A DNA stretch of 64,000 nt from Ancylobacter sp. WKF20 (GCF_029760895.1 NZ_CP121679.1:2742001-2806000); one strand, 5' to 3'. Counted from the first letter of the stretch, positions 8,594 through 17,960 are shown. The notes: generated by a model from the letters alone, not told the origin. Program-made: numbers and translations.

Positions 8594-10270
8594 ATGGGCG
8601 TGACGGATCGGTTGAGCGAAGGGACGGGAGAAAGCGCCGGGGCGTTCGCGCTGCCGGCCCGCTGGCGCCTGCCGCTGCTGGTGCTGTTCCTGCTCGCCTG
8701 CTTCGTGCCGGGCTTCTTCGCCCTGCCAGTGGTGGACCGCGACGAGGCGCGCTTCGCGCAGGCCTCGCGGCAAATGCTGGCGAGCGGCGACTATGTCGTG
8801 CCGCGCCTCGGCGCGGAGACGCGCTTCAAGAAGCCGATCGGCATTTACTGGCTGCAAAGCGCGGCGGCGCGCGCGCTCGGCTTTCACGGCGAGGCGCCGA
8901 TCTGGGCGCTGCGCATCCCCTCCCTCATCGGCGCGCTGCTGGCGGCGCTCGGCACCTATGTGATCGGCCGGCGGCTGTTCGGCGAGGAGGCCGGGCTGAT
9001 CGCGGCGGCGCTGCTCGGCGCCTCGCTGATCCTCAATGGCGAGGCGCGGCTCGCCAAGACCGACGCGATGCAGCTCGCCTGCGCGGTCGGGGTGCAGATG
9101 GTGCTGGCGCGGGCTTATCTGGCACGCCACCCGCTGGGGTTGGGCGAGATCCTGCTGTTCTGGGCGGCGCTGGGGCTTGCCGTCCTCATCAAGGGGCCGA
9201 TCGTGCCGCTGCTGGCCGGCCTCACCGCGTGCGCGCTGGTGATCGCCGACCGGCGGGCGAACTGGCTGAGGCGCCTGCGCCCCGCGCTGGGCCTGCCCGT
9301 GACGGCGCTGATGGTGCTGCCCTGGCTGGTCGCGATCTATCTCCAGTCGGGCACCGACTTCTTCCACGAGGCAGTGGGCAATGACCTACTCGGCAAGGTG
9401 GCGACCGGCCAGGAATCCCACGGCGCCCCGCCCGGCGCGCATCTTGCCGCCTTCCTCGTCGCCTTCTGGCCCGGGGCGGCGCTGGCGATCCTCGCTCTGC
9501 CCTGGGTCTGGCGCCAGCGCGCCGAGCCGGCGGTACGCTTCTGCCTCGCCTGGGGGCTGCCCTTCTGGATCGTGTTCGAGCTGATCGCCACCAAGCTGCC
9601 GCACTACACGCTGCCGGCCTATCCCGCCATCGCGCTGCTGACCGGCGCGGCGCTGTGGGCGCGCCGCGACGCGCCCGCCCCGCTCTGGGGCCGGCTGCTC
9701 ACCGCGAGTTCCGCCGTCGGCGGGATGGTCGGCGCGGTGGCGGTGCCGGCGCTGCTTTATGGGCTGGAGGGCCGTATCGACCCGCTGGTGCTGGCACTGG
9801 CGCTCGGGGTGTTCGCCATCGGCGCGCTGGCGCTGCTGCGGGCGCTCCGGCAAGGCCCACTGGCCGCGCTGCCGGTGCTGCTGGTACAGGCGGCGGCGAG
9901 CTATGGGCTGGCCTTCGGGCTGGTACTGCCGCAGCTCGACAGCGCCTTCATCAGCCCGCGCCTCGCCGCGGCGACCCATCTCGTGCCCTGCGCCGCCCCG
10001 CGACTGATGGTGGCGGGCTTTGGCGAGGCGAGCGTGCTGTTTCATCTCGGCGCCACGACGCAGATCGGCAGCGGCGCGCAGGCGGCGGATTTCCTGAAGG
10101 ATACGCAAGGCTGCCGCGCGGTCTTCGTCGGGGCAAACCAGCAGGCCGCCTTCACCGCGCGGGCGGCGGCGCTCGGGCTGACGCCAGTGGCGCTGACCAC
10201 GGTGGAGGGCCTCAACCTCGCCACCACGCGCCGGCTCGCGCTCACCCTTTATGCCACCGGCACCCCATGA
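8594..10270 (+). CDS. Glycosyltransferase family 39 (ArnT/PMT-like) membrane protein
   Basis: A roughly 558-residue polytopic protein with about 11-12 hydrophobic segments. The first periplasmic loop carries the acidic motif DRDEARFAQASRQM and then RFKKPIGIYWLQ, as in ArnT-type transferases that move sugars from polyprenyl phosphate to lipid A or core. ATG 8594 is preceded by ACGGGGGGC and is preferred to GTG 8576. Downstream LAB_N, PAP2 and GT2 genes suggest an envelope glycolipid cassette. The GT2 at 11701-12510 could supply the polyprenyl-phosphate sugar. The sugar itself (aminoarabinose, galacturonic acid or other) cannot be told from this sequence. Confidence 0.87.
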   Translation: MGVTDRLSEGTGESAGAFALPARWRLPLLVLFLLACFVPGFFALPVVDRDEARFAQASRQMLASGDYVVPRLGAETRFKKPIGIYWLQSAAARALGFHGEAPIWALRIPSLIGALLAALGTYVIGRRLFGEEAGLIAAALLGASLILNGEARLAKTDAMQLACAVGVQMVLARAYLARHPLGLGEILLFWAALGLAVLIKGPIVPLLAGLTACALVIADRRANWLRRLRPALGLPVTALMVLPWLVAIYLQSGTDFFHEAVGNDLLGKVATGQESHGAPPGAHLAAFLVAFWPGAALAILALPWVWRQRAEPAVRFCLAWGLPFWIVFELIATKLPHYTLPAYPAIALLTGAALWARRDAPAPLWGRLLTASSAVGGMVGAVAVPALLYGLEGRIDPLVLALALGVFAIGALALLRALRQGPLAALPVLLVQAAASYGLAFGLVLPQLDSAFISPRLAAATHLVPCAAPRLMVAGFGEASVLFHLGATTQIGSGAQAADFLKDTQGCRAVFVGANQQAAFTARAAALGLTPVALTTVEGLNLATTRRLALTLYATGTP

Positions 10271-10280
10271 GCGCGCTGAT

Positions 10281-10619
10281 ATGAGCCTTCTCGCCGCCGA
10301 TCTCTCCGCTGGCCTTGCCACCGCCATCGCCAGCGTCGGCCGCATCGACCCGTGGCTGGTGGTGGGCTTCATCGGACAGGGGCTGTTCACGGCCCGCTTC
10401 CTCACCCAATGGATCGCCAGCGAGCGGGCGCGGCGCAGTATCGTGCCGGCGGCGTTCTGGCTGTTCTCGCTCGGCGGCGGGGTGACGCTGCTCGCCTATG
10501 CGCTCTACCGGCAAGACCCGGTGTTCATCGTCGGTCAGGCGGCCGGGTTGCTGATCTATGTCCGCAACCTCGTCTTCATCCGGCGCGAGCGGCGGCAGCG
10601 GGCGGCGGATGCGGCCTGA
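10281..10619 (+). CDS. Lipid-A-disaccharide synthase N-terminal-like (LAB_N) small membrane protein
   Basis: About 112 residues with three hydrophobic segments. It matches the LAB_N family in FIGQGLFTARFLTQWIASER, PAAFWLFSLGGGVTLLAYAL and GQAAGLLIYVRNLVFI. I chose ATG 10281, 10 bp after the GT39 stop; an in-frame ATG at 10251 would overlap GT39. LAB_N proteins usually sit beside GT2/GT39 lipid-modification genes. Their biochemical role is not well defined, but they are thought to help polyprenyl-phosphate-linked sugar transfer. Translation is probably coupled to the GT39 gene. Confidence 0.85.
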   Translation: MSLLAADLSAGLATAIASVGRIDPWLVVGFIGQGLFTARFLTQWIASERARRSIVPAAFWLFSLGGGVTLLAYALYRQDPVFIVGQAAGLLIYVRNLVFIRRERRQRAADAA

Positions 10620-10649
10620 CCCTGCGTCCCTCGCCGGCAATGCATCATC

Positions 10650-10676
10650 TTCACCTTTTCTTCACACCAGCTTCAC
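10650..10676 (+). promoter_or_regulatory. Three TTCAC direct repeats at 11-bp spacing (candidate response-regulator operator)
   Basis: TTCAC occurs at 10650, 10661 and 10672, giving an exact 11-bp period on the same face of the helix. A TAAAAAT stretch that could serve as a -10 lies at 10692-10698, 16 bp after the last repeat. The PAP2 gene starts at 10734. Head-to-tail pentamers spaced 11 bp apart are typical of OmpR/PhoB-family binding sites (PHO, PmrA and PhoP boxes share this period). The identity of the regulator is unknown. Confidence 0.5.
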
Positions 10677-10733
10677 GTTGCCGTGCTTTTCTAAAAATGT
10701 GACGTAGTTTTCTGTTCCCGGGGGCGGGTCAAC

Positions 10734-11651
10734 ATGAACAAGGCGGCGCCTAAAAGCCTGTGCGACTTATGCAAAGCGCACCCCATGGCCGCAAGCGCCG
10801 TGCTGACACTGTCGCTTTCTGCTGTTTTTTATCTTTTTCCAACAATCGACCGCAACTTTACCTATCTGTTCTACACGCCGGGCGAGGGCTTTGCCGCGGC
10901 GCGGATGCGCGGGTTGATCGACTTCCGCAACCTCGCCTCCAACCTTTCCGTCGCCCTGCCGGTGATGCTCGGGCTGTGCCTCGCCCTGAAGCTCATCTAC
11001 CCGGCCAAGCCCTGCCTCGTCTCGCCGCGCTTTTCCTGCTTCTTCATCGCCCTGTTCCTGCTCGGCCCCGGCCTGTTGGTGAACGGTGTGCTGAAGACGC
11101 TGTGGGGCCGGCCGCGCCCGGTGAACACGGTGGATTTCGGCGGCCCTTACCCGTTTCAGGAAGCGTGGGTGATGGCCGAGCACGCCTTCTTCAACCGCTC
11201 CTTCAGCTCGGGCGAGGCGGCCACCGTCGCCTGCCTGCTGCCGCTCGCGCTGTTCGTGCCGCGCGAATGGCGCTGGCAGGTGACCGCGCTGGTGGCGGTG
11301 TTCGTTGCCGCCACCTCGCTGAACCGCATCGCCTTCGGCGCGCATTACCTCTCGGACGTGACGGTCTCCATCGCGCTGATGCTGACCATCGCCGCCGTGC
11401 TGCGCCATCTCATGTTCGTACGCCACGAGGCGCTGTGGCGCGACGAGGTGCTGGAAGCGCAGCTGACCAGCTTGGGCGAAGCCTGGGCCCGCCAACGGGC
11501 GGCGCATGCGGCGGCGCTCGGTGCCGGAATCGGGGCGATCCGCCAAAAGGCGGCGCTTCTCGCCGGCGCCGCCGCTGCCCGCCTGCGTCAGGCCGGGGCG
11601 CGGCTCACCGGCCCGCGGCTTCCCGCCGGCCAGCCCTCGACAGCCGGCTGA
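10734..11651 (+). CDS. PAP2-family phosphatase (lipid phosphatase-like) with variant active-site motif
   Basis: A 305-residue membrane protein with about six hydrophobic segments. PAP2 motif 1 is KTLWGRPRP (K121, R126, R128). Motif 3 is N-R-x5-H-x3-D (R198, H204, D208). Motif 2, normally PSGH, reads SSGE at residues 158-161. The family hydrolyses phosphate from lipid substrates such as undecaprenyl pyrophosphate, or lipid A 1-phosphate in LpxE. Position in the glycolipid cassette suggests a lipid A or carrier-lipid role. The C-terminal ~75 residues are a basic Ala/Arg-rich cytoplasmic tail. The promoter region carries three TTCAC repeats. Confidence 0.82.
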   Translation: MNKAAPKSLCDLCKAHPMAASAVLTLSLSAVFYLFPTIDRNFTYLFYTPGEGFAAARMRGLIDFRNLASNLSVALPVMLGLCLALKLIYPAKPCLVSPRFSCFFIALFLLGPGLLVNGVLKTLWGRPRPVNTVDFGGPYPFQEAWVMAEHAFFNRSFSSGEAATVACLLPLALFVPREWRWQVTALVAVFVAATSLNRIAFGAHYLSDVTVSIALMLTIAAVLRHLMFVRHEALWRDEVLEAQLTSLGEAWARQRAAHAAALGAGIGAIRQKAALLAGAAAARLRQAGARLTGPRLPAGQPSTAG

Positions 11652-11700
11652 TCCACGCCCGCCCGGCGGACCGGCGCTCTCTGTACTCTCGGGACATCGC

Positions 11701-12510
11701 TCAGGAGGCGGCGGATGCCGCCAGCCCGGCCTCATGCGCCAGCGGCGGCTCGCTCGCCGGCTCGGCCAGCCGCGACGGCGTAAGCCGCACCAAGGCCGCC
11801 CCGTCCTCGCTCACCGGCGGCAGCACGGTGCGCCGGCGCAGCCAGACCACGCCGAACAGATCATGCAGCCCGACCAGCGCCCGCCCGAGATTGGTGTATT
11901 TCGAGCGGCCGGCAAGGCGCGGGCGGTCATTCACCGGCACATAGGCCACCTTGTGGCCGTAACTCAGGAACAGCGCCGGCAGATAGCGGTGCATGGTGGC
12001 GAAATAGGGCAGCTCCAGAAAGGCGGCGCGGCGGAACGCCTTGATGCCGCAGCCCGTATCCGGGCACTCGTCCTTGAGGAGAGACCCGCGCAGCCCATTG
12101 GCGAAGCGCGAGGCGAAGCGGCGGGAGCCGGCGGCGCGGCGGTTCTGCCGGATGCCGCCGACCAGAGCGGGCGCACCGCCTTCGGCACTGCCGAGCCGGC
12201 GCAGCAAAGCGGGAATATCGGCCGGGTCGTTCTGCCCGTCGCCATCCAGCGTGACGATGACCGGGCAGGCGGCGGCGCGGATGCCGGAGCGCAGCGCCGC
12301 GCTCTGCCCGGCGCGGCGGCCATGGCAGAGAATGCGCAGGCGCGGCTCGCCCAGCGCGCGCAATTCCGCCAACGAGGCATCGTCGCTGGCGTCATCGACC
12401 ACGATGATCTCGCCGAGCAGCGCCGCCGGCACCACCGTGCCCACCTCCGCCACCAGACGGGCTATGTTGCCGGCTTCATTATAGGCCGGAATCACCACCG
12501 AAACGCGCAT
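11701..12510 (-). CDS. Family 2 glycosyltransferase (polyprenyl-phosphate sugar synthase-like)
   Basis: A 269-residue GT-A fold transferase: VSVVIPAYNEAGNIARLV at the N-terminus, IIVVDDASDD, then TLDGDGQNDPADIP with the metal-binding DxD, and GRSKYTNLGRA. There is no strong membrane region, which resembles dolichol-phosphate-mannose-synthase or ArnC-type enzymes without the C-terminal membrane helices. It is convergent with the PAP2 gene, 49 bp away. It probably makes the polyprenyl-phosphate sugar donor for the GT39 enzyme nearby; rhizobial RgtE-type enzymes do this with galacturonic acid. The substrate is inferred from neighbourhood only. Confidence 0.82.
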   Translation of the reverse strand: MRVSVVIPAYNEAGNIARLVAEVGTVVPAALLGEIIVVDDASDDASLAELRALGEPRLRILCHGRRAGQSAALRSGIRAAACPVIVTLDGDGQNDPADIPALLRRLGSAEGGAPALVGGIRQNRRAAGSRRFASRFANGLRGSLLKDECPDTGCGIKAFRRAAFLELPYFATMHRYLPALFLSYGHKVAYVPVNDRPRLAGRSKYTNLGRALVGLHDLFGVVWLRRRTVLPPVSEDGAALVRLTPSRLAEPASEPPLAHEAGLAASAAS

Positions 12511-12599
12511 GGCTCACCCTCTGTGCAGGTGAAGCCATCTGGCGCGCGCTCTGTGAAACCCGTGTGAAACCCGGAGCTTGTCGGCGCGAGCGCGCCGAT

Positions 12600-14267
12600 T
12601 CAGCGCTGCGCGGTCTGCCAGTTCGGCGCGGTGTAGGTCGGCGCGTTGGAGGGGGCGAGCAGCGGACGGCCGAGAATATGGTCGGCCGCCTTCTCCGCCA
12701 TCATGATGGTCGGCGCGTTGAGATTGGCGTTGGTGATGGAGGGCATGGTGGAGGAATCCACCACGCGCAGCCCCTCGACGCCGATCACCCGCATTTTCGG
12801 GTCGACCACCGCCATCGGGTCGGACGGCGCGCCCATCTTGGCTGAGCAGGAGGGGTGATAGGCGCTCTCCACATGCGCGCGCAGGAAGGCGTCGATCGCC
12901 TCGTCGCTGGTGACATCCGCCCCCGGCTGGATCTCGCGGCCGCGATAGGGCGCGAAGGCCGGCTGGTTGAAGATCTCGCGGGTGAGGCGCACGGCGGCGC
13001 GGAACTCCACGAGATCATCCGGGTGCGTGAGGTAGTTGAACTGCACGCGCGGCTTGTCGGCGGGATTAGCCGAGCGCAGGCGCACCCAGCCCCGGCTTTT
13101 CGAGCGCATCGGCCCGACATGGGCCTGATAGCCATGCTCGCTCGCCATGCCCTGCCCGTCATAGGTCACGGCCAGCGGCAGGAAATGATACTGGATGTCC
13201 GGCGAGGGGATGCCGGCGCGCGAGCGGATGAAGCCGCAGGCCTCGAAATGATTGGTGGCGCCGAGCCCCTTTCTGGTGAGCAGCCATTTCGCGCCGATGA
13301 GGCCCCGCGCGACGAGGCCCATCTGCGAGTAAAGGCTGACCGGCTGAGTGCAGGCCTGCTGGAAATAGATTTCCAGATGGTCCTGAAGGTTCTCGCCGAC
13401 GCCGCGCCGATGGGAGATGACCTCAAGGCCATGGCTCTTCAGCTCATCGGCGTCGCCAATGCCGGAGAGTTTCAGCATTTGCGGCGACGCGATGGGGCCG
13501 GCGGAGAGGATGACCTCGCGCGCGGCGCGCAGCGTGTGGCTCTTTCCGCCGCGCGACCACTGCACGCCCACCGCCCGGCGCCCCTCGAACAGGATGCGCT
13601 CGACGCGGGCATGGGTTTCGACGCGCAGATTGGGGCGTTTCATAGCCGGCTTCAGATAGGCATTGGCGGCGGACCAGCGAACGCCGTCCTTAACCGTCAT
13701 GTCCATCCGGCCGAAGCCTTCCTGCTGGTAGCCGTTCACGTCGTCGCTGGCCGGGTAGCCCGCCTGCTGCGCCGCCTCGATGAAGGCGCGGTACAGCGGG
13801 TTTTCCAGCGTGCCGTAGCGGGTGGCGAGCGGGCCGTCGCTGCCGCGATATTCGTCGCCGCCGTCGCGCCGGCCCTCGGCGCGGCGGAAATAGGGGAGCA
13901 CGTCGGCATAGGACCAGCCGGCCGCGCCCTCGCTCGCCCAGCGGTCGAAATCCGCCGCCGCGCCGCGCATATAGACGAGGCCGTTGATCGAGGAGGAGCC
14001 GCCGAGCACCTTGCCGCGCGGGCAGTGCATGCGCCGCCCATCAAGGCCGGGCTCAGGCTCGCTCTCATACATCCAGTTGTACTTCGCCATGTTCATCGGA
14101 ATGGACAAAGCGGTGGGCATCTGGATGAAGATCGAGCGGTCGGAGCCGCCGAATTCGAGCACGGCGACGCGGTTGGTGCCATCGGCGCTCAGCCGGTCGG
14201 CGAGCACGCAGCCGGCCGATCCGGCGCCGATGATGATGTAGTCGGCCATGTCCACGGGCGCGGCCAT
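12600..14267 (-). CDS. betA: Choline dehydrogenase BetA
   Basis: A 555-residue GMC-family flavoprotein. The FAD-binding start is [18 protein letters not shown], with GMC signatures [18 protein letters not shown] and [17 protein letters not shown]. The C-terminal catalytic region has [10 protein letters not shown] and [20 protein letters not shown]. It oxidises choline to betaine aldehyde at the inner membrane and can also act on the aldehyde. Its ATG at 14267 overlaps the stop of the upstream betI-betB gene by one base (TGATG), so the two are translationally coupled. The final ~25 residues ([17 protein letters not shown]) are usual for alphaproteobacterial BetA. Confidence 0.93.
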   Translation of the reverse strand: MAAPVDMADYIIIGAGSAGCVLADRLSADGTNRVAVLEFGGSDRSIFIQMPTALSIPMNMAKYNWMYESEPEPGLDGRRMHCPRGKVLGGSSSINGLVYMRGAAADFDRWASEGAAGWSYADVLPYFRRAEGRRDGGDEYRGSDGPLATRYGTLENPLYRAFIEAAQQAGYPASDDVNGYQQEGFGRMDMTVKDGVRWSAANAYLKPAMKRPNLRVETHARVERILFEGRRAVGVQWSRGGKSHTLRAAREVILSAGPIASPQMLKLSGIGDADELKSHGLEVISHRRGVGENLQDHLEIYFQQACTQPVSLYSQMGLVARGLIGAKWLLTRKGLGATNHFEACGFIRSRAGIPSPDIQYHFLPLAVTYDGQGMASEHGYQAHVGPMRSKSRGWVRLRSANPADKPRVQFNYLTHPDDLVEFRAAVRLTREIFNQPAFAPYRGREIQPGADVTSDEAIDAFLRAHVESAYHPSCSAKMGAPSDPMAVVDPKMRVIGVEGLRVVDSSTMPSITNANLNAPTIMMAEKAADHILGRPLLAPSNAPTYTAPNWQTAQR

Positions 14268-16447
14268 CAGTAGGGCGCCTCGACGCGGCCGAGATTGACG
14301 TAGACGCTCTTCAGCTGCGTGTAGTGCTCGATCGCCGCCTTGCCGTTCTCACGGCCCAAACCGGACTGCTTGGACCCGCCGAAGGGCAGCTCAATCGGCG
14401 TGATGTTGTAGGTGTTGATCCAGCAGGTGCCGGCCTCCAGCTGCGCGATGACGCGGTGGGCGCGGGCGAGGTCTTTGGTGAACACGCCGGCGGCGAGGCC
14501 GAAATCGGTGTCGTTGGCGCGGGCGATCACCTCCGCCTCGTCGGTGAAGGACAGCACCGCCATCACCGGGCCGAAGATTTCCTCGCGGACGATGCCCATG
14601 CCGTCGGCGCAGCCATCGAACACGGTGGGGGCGACGAAGGCGCCCTTGTCGAGCCCGCCCGTGGTGACGCGCGTGCCGCCGGTGAGGAGCTTGGCCCCCT
14701 CCGCCTTGCCGCGCTCGATATAGCCGAGCACTTTCTCCATGTGCTCGGGCGAGATGAGCGCGCCGACATGGGTCGCCGGGTCCAGCGGATCGCCGACCAC
14801 CATTTTTTCCACGCGGGCGACGAGCTTGTCGAGGAAGACCGGGCGCACGCTCTCCTCGACGAAGACGCGGGTGCCGTTGGAGCAGACCTCGCCGGCCGAG
14901 TAGAAATTCGCCAGCAGCGCGGCCGAGACGGCGTCGTCGAGATCGGCATCGGCGAAGATGATGAGCGGGGATTTTCCGCCGAGTTCCAGCGTCACATATT
15001 TCAGCGTGCCGGCAGCATCGACCATCACCTTCTTGCCGGTGCCGACCTCGCCGGTGAGCGAGACCTTGGCGATAGCCGGGTGGCGGGTGAGCAGGCGACC
15101 GGTGTCGGCGAAGCCCTGCACAACGGAGAACACGCCCTCCGGCACGCCGGCTTCGACATAGATCTCCGCCAGCTTCAGCGCGGTGAGCGGGGTGAGCTCC
15201 GCCGGCTTGAAGATCATCGCGTTGCCGCAGGCGAGCGCGGGCGCCGATTTCCAGCAGGCGATCTGGACGGGGTAGTTCCACGCGCCGATGCCGGCGCAGA
15301 TGCCGAGCGGCTCGCGGCGCGTATAGCCGAAAGCCGTGGGGCCGAGATCGACATGCTCGCCCGACAGGCCGGCGGCAAGGCCCGCGTAATACTCGATGCA
15401 GTCGGCGCCCGAGAGCACGTCGACGGCAATGGTTTCCTGGATCGGCTTGCCGGTGTCGAGCGTCTCCAGATGCGCGAGCTCGTCGTTGCGGGCGCGCAGC
15501 AGGTCGGCGGCGCGCTTGAGGATGCGCCCGCGCTCGGCCCCGGTCATCGCCGCCCAGCGCTTCTGCCCGGTGCGGGCAGCGGCGACGGCGGCCTCGACCT
15601 CCGCCTCGCCGGCGATCTCGATCTCGGCAAGCACCTCGCCCGTGGCGGGGTTGCGGGTCTCGAAAGTGGCGCCACCGGTCGGGTGGTAGCGCCCGGCAAT
15701 GTGACTGGCGTGGCGGGGAAAGGGTGTGGTCATGGGAGCGGTTCCGATAGGGGGAGCGGCCGGCGTGGCGGCGGCGATCTGGGCATCGACGAAGGCGCTC
15801 GCGACCTGGCGGGCGCTCACCGAATCCGTCTCGCCGGCGGCGGAGAGGGAGGAGCGCAGCCACAGGCCGTCGATCACGGCGGCGATGGTGATGGCGAGGC
15901 GGTGGACCTCATGCGGGGCGACCAGCGCCCGCAGATCATGGCGCAGATTGGCGAGCATGCGCGCCTGATAGACCCGCTGCACCCGGCGCAGGCGCTCGGA
16001 ATGCAGCACCTGGCCCCAGAAGGCGAGCCAGACGCTGGAGGTGCGCTGGTCGAATTCCTCGGGCGCGAGATTGGCGTCGATCAGCGCCTGAACGCGCGCC
16101 CGCGCCGAACGCGCCTCGCGCAGCCGCAGCGCCGTCGCTCGGTAGAGCCGAAGCGAGAGATGGCGGAGCGTGGCTTCTAAGAGGCCGTCCTTGTCGCCGA
16201 AATAATGCGCGACGAGGCCGGGCGAGACGCCGGCCCGGCGGGCGATCTGCGCCAGCGTCGAGGCGTTGAAGCCGATCTCGGCCAGCGAATCGATGGTGGC
16301 CTCGATCAGCTGGCGGCGGCGCACATCCTCCGGCTCGCGCCGCCGGTCGGAGGCCGGCCCGCCCGCCTCGCCGGCGGCAAGGTCCGCAGCGGCCTCGCGG
16401 GCAAGGTCGACAGACGCCGCGCGGGAACGCGCATTCGCTTTCGCCAC
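14267..16447 (-). CDS. betB: BetI-BetB fusion: choline-sensing TetR repressor joined to betaine aldehyde dehydrogenase
   Basis: One uninterrupted frame encodes a TetR regulator followed by an aldehyde dehydrogenase. The BetI part has [38 protein letters not shown] and [19 protein letters not shown] ~15-residue Ala/Pro linker ends at an internal Met (ATG 15733), where a normal-length 488-residue BetB begins. BetB shows the catalytic Glu (LELGGKSPL) and Cys ([14 protein letters not shown]). I prefer GTG 16447 because AGGGAGG lies five bases upstream; ATG 16471 is in frame but lacks a Shine-Dalgarno. BetB converts betaine aldehyde to glycine betaine; BetI represses bet genes until choline binds. 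Either a real bifunctional protein is made, or internal initiation at 15733 yields separate BetB. betA follows with overlap. Confidence 0.9.
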   Translation of the reverse strand: MAKANARSRAASVDLAREAAADLAAGEAGGPASDRRREPEDVRRRQLIEATIDSLAEIGFNASTLAQIARRAGVSPGLVAHYFGDKDGLLEATLRHLSLRLYRATALRLREARSARARVQALIDANLAPEEFDQRTSSVWLAFWGQVLHSERLRRVQRVYQARMLANLRHDLRALVAPHEVHRLAITIAAVIDGLWLRSSLSAAGETDSVSARQVASAFVDAQIAAATPAAPPIGTAPMTTPFPRHASHIAGRYHPTGGATFETRNPATGEVLAEIEIAGEAEVEAAVAAARTGQKRWAAMTGAERGRILKRAADLLRARNDELAHLETLDTGKPIQETIAVDVLSGADCIEYYAGLAAGLSGEHVDLGPTAFGYTRREPLGICAGIGAWNYPVQIACWKSAPALACGNAMIFKPAELTPLTALKLAEIYVEAGVPEGVFSVVQGFADTGRLLTRHPAIAKVSLTGEVGTGKKVMVDAAGTLKYVTLELGGKSPLIIFADADLDDAVSAALLANFYSAGEVCSNGTRVFVEESVRPVFLDKLVARVEKMVVGDPLDPATHVGALISPEHMEKVLGYIERGKAEGAKLLTGGTRVTTGGLDKGAFVAPTVFDGCADGMGIVREEIFGPVMAVLSFTDEAEVIARANDTDFGLAAGVFTKDLARAHRVIAQLEAGTCWINTYNITPIELPFGGSKQSGLGRENGKAAIEHYTQLKSVYVNLGRVEAPY

Positions 16448-16474
16448 CGACACCTCCCTGAGCACGTCCATTTA

Positions 16475-16514
16475 TTGAATGGCTGTACAATACATATCTC
16501 ACCTGCCGTGGCAA
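16475..16514 (-). promoter_or_regulatory. betIB-betA promoter with BetI-like dyad over the -10
   Basis: On the minus strand TTGCCA (16514-16509) and TATTGT (16492-16487) are separated by 16 bp and form a sigma-70-like promoter. The dyad TTGTACAGCCATTCAA (16490-16475) overlaps the -10. It resembles the perfect dyad at 16663-16678 (TTGAAT-N4-ATTCAA) with two mismatches per arm. Binding there would block RNA polymerase, as expected for BetI autorepression. The 5-prime end of the mRNA is not known. Confidence 0.5.
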
Positions 16515-16662
16515 ACCCTCCTCATCCCGCAACTGCGAGATCGCAACGCACGCGTCGCAAGACTTCAAATGCGATGACGAATTCCGTCAAAATGCCCGAA
16601 AACAGGCAGTTTTCGCAGCGTTCGGGGTAAAAATTGCGCGTGACAAAGCCGCAGGCCGGGTA

Positions 16663-16678
16663 TTGAATAGTCATTCAA
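16663..16678 (+). promoter_or_regulatory. BetI-like operator upstream of choXWV
   Basis: TTGAATAGTCATTCAA is a perfect 6-4-6 inverted repeat in the 429-bp divergent region between betI (minus) and choX (plus). A GTGACA sequence at 16640-16645 could be the -35, with the dyad in the -10 position. The choX start is 223 bp downstream, so the transcript would have a long leader containing a small hairpin (CCGGCGA/TCGCCGG, 16710-16732). Control of choline uptake by BetI is consistent with the layout. The remaining bases of this gap hold nothing else I can name. Confidence 0.5.
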
Positions 16679-16900
16679 AAGAAGCCTTCCAGAGGCCGCG
16701 TGCCGGTACCCGGCGACGTTTTCCATCGCCGGCTCCGTGTGGGTCGCTTGTATTGAGGTACCGTCCGGGCAAGGGCGGCCGCCTTTCCGGCGCGTGCGCC
16801 GCGACCCCGACTTGTTGAATCCGGTCATGCGGGCCTTGGCGTCCCGCGGGCCCGGTTCCATGATCCAGGCATAACGCAGGCGAAAACGGGAACAGTAACG

Positions 16901-17857
16901 ATGCGCAGCTTCCACCTTCTGGCCGCCGCCGCCCTCGGCCTCGCGCTCGGCGCGGCGCCGGGCTTCCACGCGGCTCAGGCCGCCGAACCCGCGGCGTGCA
17001 AGACCGTGCGGTTCGCCGATGTCGGCTGGACCGACATCACCGCCACCACCGCGCTCGCCTCCGACATTCTGGAAGCGCTCGGCTACACGCCGAAGACGCA
17101 GGTGCTCTCGGTGCCGGTGACCTACAAGTCGATGCAGACCAAGGACATCGACGTCTTCCTCGGCAACTGGATGCCGACCATGGAAGCCGACCTGAAGCCC
17201 TACCGCGACGACAAGACCGTCGAGGTGATCGGCGTGAATCTCGAGGGCGCCAAATACACCCTCGCCGTGCCGACCTATCTCTATGACGAGGGCCTGAAGT
17301 CCTTCGCCGACATCGCCAAGTTCAAGGACAAGCTCGGCGGCAAGATCTATGGCATCGAGCCGGGCAATGACGGCAACCGGCTGATCCTCGACATGATCAA
17401 GGACGACAAGTTCGGGCTCAAGGGCTTCGATCTCGTCGAATCCAGCGAGCAGGGCATGCTGGCGCAGGTCGAGCGCGCCTCCAAGCGCAAGGAAGCCGTC
17501 GTCTTCCTCGGCTGGGAGCCCCACCCGATGAACTCCAAGTACAAGATGAGCTACCTGTCGGGCGGTGACGACGTGTTCGGCCCGAACTATGGCGGCGCCA
17601 CCATCTACACCAACACCCGTGCCGGCTATGTCACCGAGTGCCCGAATGTCGGCACCCTCATCAAGAACCTGAAGTTCTCGCTCGAGACCGAGAATGTGGT
17701 GATGGGCTACATCCTGCTCGACGGCATGGACCCGGCCAAGGCGGCGGAGAAGTATCTCAAGGCCAACCCGACCGTGTGGGAGCCCTGGCTCGCCGGCGTG
17801 ACCACCATCGACGGCAAGCCCGCCGTGCCGGCGGTGAAGAAGAGCCTCGGTCTGTGA
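16901..17857 (+). CDS. choX: Choline ABC transporter substrate-binding protein ChoX
   Basis: A 318-residue periplasmic binding protein with a Sec signal peptide (cleavage near FHAAQA, residues ~22-27). Aromatic residues that form the quaternary-amine box in ChoX are visible in context: ADVGWTDI, LGNWMPTME, GAKYTLAVP and LGWEPHPMN. It captures choline for the ChoVW permease. It is divergent from betIB. ChoW and ChoV follow after a 260-bp gap that holds a palindromic repeat element. The leader upstream carries a BetI-like dyad. Confidence 0.92.
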   Translation: MRSFHLLAAAALGLALGAAPGFHAAQAAEPAACKTVRFADVGWTDITATTALASDILEALGYTPKTQVLSVPVTYKSMQTKDIDVFLGNWMPTMEADLKPYRDDKTVEVIGVNLEGAKYTLAVPTYLYDEGLKSFADIAKFKDKLGGKIYGIEPGNDGNRLILDMIKDDKFGLKGFDLVESSEQGMLAQVERASKRKEAVVFLGWEPHPMNSKYKMSYLSGGDDVFGPNYGGATIYTNTRAGYVTECPNVGTLIKNLKFSLETENVVMGYILLDGMDPAKAAEKYLKANPTVWEPWLAGVTTIDGKPAVPAVKKSLGL

Positions 17858-17960
17858 GACTGCGCCCGCCGGTTCTCGCCGGCGGCCGCATGCAGCGCTG
17901 ACGATCCAAGGGCGGGGCCATTAGGGCTGCGAGCGCCCCGCCCTCCTCGTCGCGCGATCC

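Noticed and set aside
12855..16180. Long open frames antisense to betA and betIB on the plus strand (472 and 618 codons).
   Set aside because: They mirror real genes in GC-rich DNA, have Arg/Ala/Gly/His-rich nonsense composition and no recognisable domains.
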